Source: Coriaria nepalensis
Taxonomy: Eukaryota > Streptophyta > Magnoliopsida > Cucurbitales > Coriariaceae
Reading direction: 5' to 3'
NCBI GenBank assembly: GCA_027186245.1
Contig: CP114481.1
Coordinates: 3,022,501 to 3,086,500 of the forward strand
Length of the DNA stretch: 64,000 bases
A program made the translations under genes and the position numbers. Below are positions 62,106 through 64,000 of the stretch, one piece after another (the stretch's first letter is position 1; every line of letters begins with the position of its first letter). The notes under the pieces were generated by a model. The model saw nothing but the letters and a program-made list of their open reading frames with translations. It did no database searches and was not told the origin of the DNA.

Positions 62106-63430
62106 TACAAGACTACATCAGATTTAAACCGATATGGTTTTTCTAACAAGAATCAAGGAGGGAAAATCTGTATCCTTTGGAAAATCATTTTCAAATTGAT
62201 ATAGTAAAGAGTGATAAGCAATTTGTGGCTTATAGTCTCCTGGCTTCATTATTTCATTTTCATGTTTCAGTGAATTATATTTATACTTTGTATTGATTCA
62301 GTCCACACAAATTGCTTTGAAAACCCTCCACACCAGCTCAACCTTGAACAGTATCTTTAAATTCTATAATCTAGAATCCTAAATAATTTGATGATTTGAC
62401 CTGAAATATAAAAAGTAATTCAAGTAAAATGAAGAAAGAAAGAAATTTAAAAAATAAGAGAATAATTTATCCCTCCACCCAAGTAGTCTTAGGACCCTGA
62501 ACCAAGACCATGAACCCAAAATTCAACCTTAGACTTGATGCCCCTAGACCCAAACTTTATTGACCCCAAATCCTTATTAAACCTTCATCACTACATCTGG
62601 TGGGCTAAGCTCCAAACCCAGTGACCCTAAACCCTATACCTTTACCTTAAATATTAAACACTACATCTAAGTCATAAACCCTAAGCTGTGGCCAAAATCT
62701 ACATATCCTTGAGCGATTTAAGCATTTAAAATTTTATTTAAATATTTAAAATTTTATTAGAGAAGTATAAAAAAGAACAAGAATTGAAAACTAAATAAAC
62801 CTAGCAGTCCTAAACCATAAAACAGTACAGCCTAAACCAGCGGCTCCAAACCTTAAACCTCAAACATAAAATATTGAAACCCTGAAAAAGAAAAAATAGC
62901 CCTAAACCCTATAAAAATTTAAAAAAAAATAAAAAAAACTAATGCAATCAGAAATGCAAGGCAAACTGGAAGTTGTGTGATCAGACCATTTCCGTTCATC
63001 ATAGCTATCTTAGGAAAATTCTTATGTTTCCCAGCACCACTAGGAAACCAAGATTTCTAACAGCCACGATTGTTGGCCTCTGGCAATTCTACACCATAAG
63101 AAAAGTCACATGTTGAAGTAGTAACAAACAAAACCTACAATACAACAGCATGAAAAAAATGACCTCTCTTTTAGGCCGTGGAAGATGAAGGAAAACACTG
63201 CAAAATTAAAACTTCAAAGATGACATTCCAAGTAAACTATTCTCTTTAAGGAAAAATGAAGGCTAGAGTTGGATTGTAATTCAAACCTCCATAACACCGT
63301 TTCAAGAATCTTAATTAGCTATGTTTCCCTACACCCCAACCCAAAAGGGAGCAACTGAGACTATAACTACTGTGGTGGTATTAGCTTTAGCAGTAGGATT
63401 ATGAAACTACTTATAGAATGTCCATGATAT
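62106..63430. other. Intergenic region with scattered CCCTAAA-like words
   Basis: Between 62500 and 62920 the words CCCTAAACCC, AAACCCTAA and ACCATAAA recur irregularly. They are too scattered for an interstitial telomere. No gene is seen. Confidence 0.4.
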
Positions 63431-64000
63431 ATAGTTCAATACATATTGACTGTGGTAACTATCTTTAACTTCACATCTAGAATAAATTCTCAGTCATAGA
63501 TAACTGTAAGCATTATTTACTACAAACTTATGTAATCTATTACTAAAGTGTTCTATCTTAATATTTGAAGCTAATTTTCAATTTTTTTTTTAAGGGTAGT
63601 TTAGCAATCTTTTGATAGGATTTCGTCCTAAGAACAGTTAAGAGTTAGGTTTCTCTATTTCTCTTGTACTTAGGGGCAGATGAAAGTTATTTTCCCTCTC
63701 TTTTCTTTGTTGCTTTATTCTATTATGTGAATCCTATATCACCAAATAGTATCAGAGCGAAGGCACACAATATAGGATTAATTGACACATGTGTTCGACA
63801 TTGCTTATCTAAATGTCAAAGACAGGCTCAAATGTTAAGTCACACATGTGACAATCACCAAGTTCGCTCAAAAAATTGTGATTGTTGAAAAAGTGATGTT
63901 CTTTACTGTACATCAAATCAATAATTAAGATGAGTCATTTACCTGGGATATATTGATCCCTGAAAGTTTACTCAACAAGTCCTCCTGATCAAGTAGAACA
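63430..64000 (+). mobile_element. 5' end of an LTR retrotransposon, runs off window
   Basis: TAGTATCAGAGC at 63747-63758 is one base off the copia primer site complementary to initiator tRNA-Met. The preceding 200-300 bases (TTGATAGGATTTCGTCC... to CCTATATCACC) have the look of an LTR, though its outer end is not resolved. No gag motif is seen in the 240 bases left before the window ends. Confidence 0.5.

Noticed and set aside
62500..62920. CCCTAAA-like words suggesting an interstitial telomere
   Set aside because: The words are irregularly spaced and mutated, with no run of even three adjacent exact telomere units.

Overview
The window looks like nuclear DNA of a eudicot flowering plant. 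It is AT-rich, its genes are split by introns, and it carries many decayed Ty1/copia elements, hAT and gypsy remnants and a plastid fragment. The genes are plant types: a TDIF-type CLE peptide, a class III peroxidase, pectic galactan synthases and a small plant mitochondrial complex I subunit. Species cannot be told from the sequence. All exon junctions were placed by eye from reading frames and splice consensus, and all names rest on recalled family motifs, not searches.

Layout. 0.3-4.9 kb: a decayed minus-strand copia element with two short LTRs. 5.2-11.5 kb: plus-strand exons of a DCAF4-type WD40 protein, whose N-terminal exons are not visible and one of whose introns holds antisense RRM-gene debris. 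14.6-14.9 kb: a minus-strand CLE precursor ending in the TDIF dodecapeptide. 16.1-16.5 kb: a copia gag scrap. 16.8-18.0 kb: a peroxidase-7-like gene broken by one extra base. 19.0-21.8 kb: an 81-residue complex I membrane-arm protein whose last exon is only 17 bases. 22-23.3 kb: a repeat and a gypsy protease remnant. 24.9-27.9 and 35.9-37.9 kb: two tandem copies of a GT92 galactan synthase, the first with a MITE-like insert in its intron. Between them lie a copia gag remnant, a ZMYM1-like hAT transposase remnant and two foldback repeats.

38.8-42.2 kb is the oddest part. A dispersed repeat leads into a 2.5-kb array of roughly 83-bp units that runs in one orientation for about 15 units, flips near 41.0 kb and runs back for about 14, so the array is a giant inverted repeat; each unit is itself built of short palindromes. 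43.5-44.6 kb: an unnamed plant protein with a polyasparagine run. 45.3-46.7 kb: exons of a decaying gene with a plastid psbC fragment lying against a splice acceptor. 47.3-58.2 kb: further copia remnants, including a 1.8-kb LTR apparently lodged in the gag of another element. 58-64 kb: mostly AT-rich unassigned DNA, some exon-like sequence, and the 5' end of another LTR element running off the window.

The functional genes do not form a pathway. Two cell-wall galactan synthases, a wall peroxidase and a vascular CLE peptide lie close together, but nothing in the sequence shows this is more than chance.
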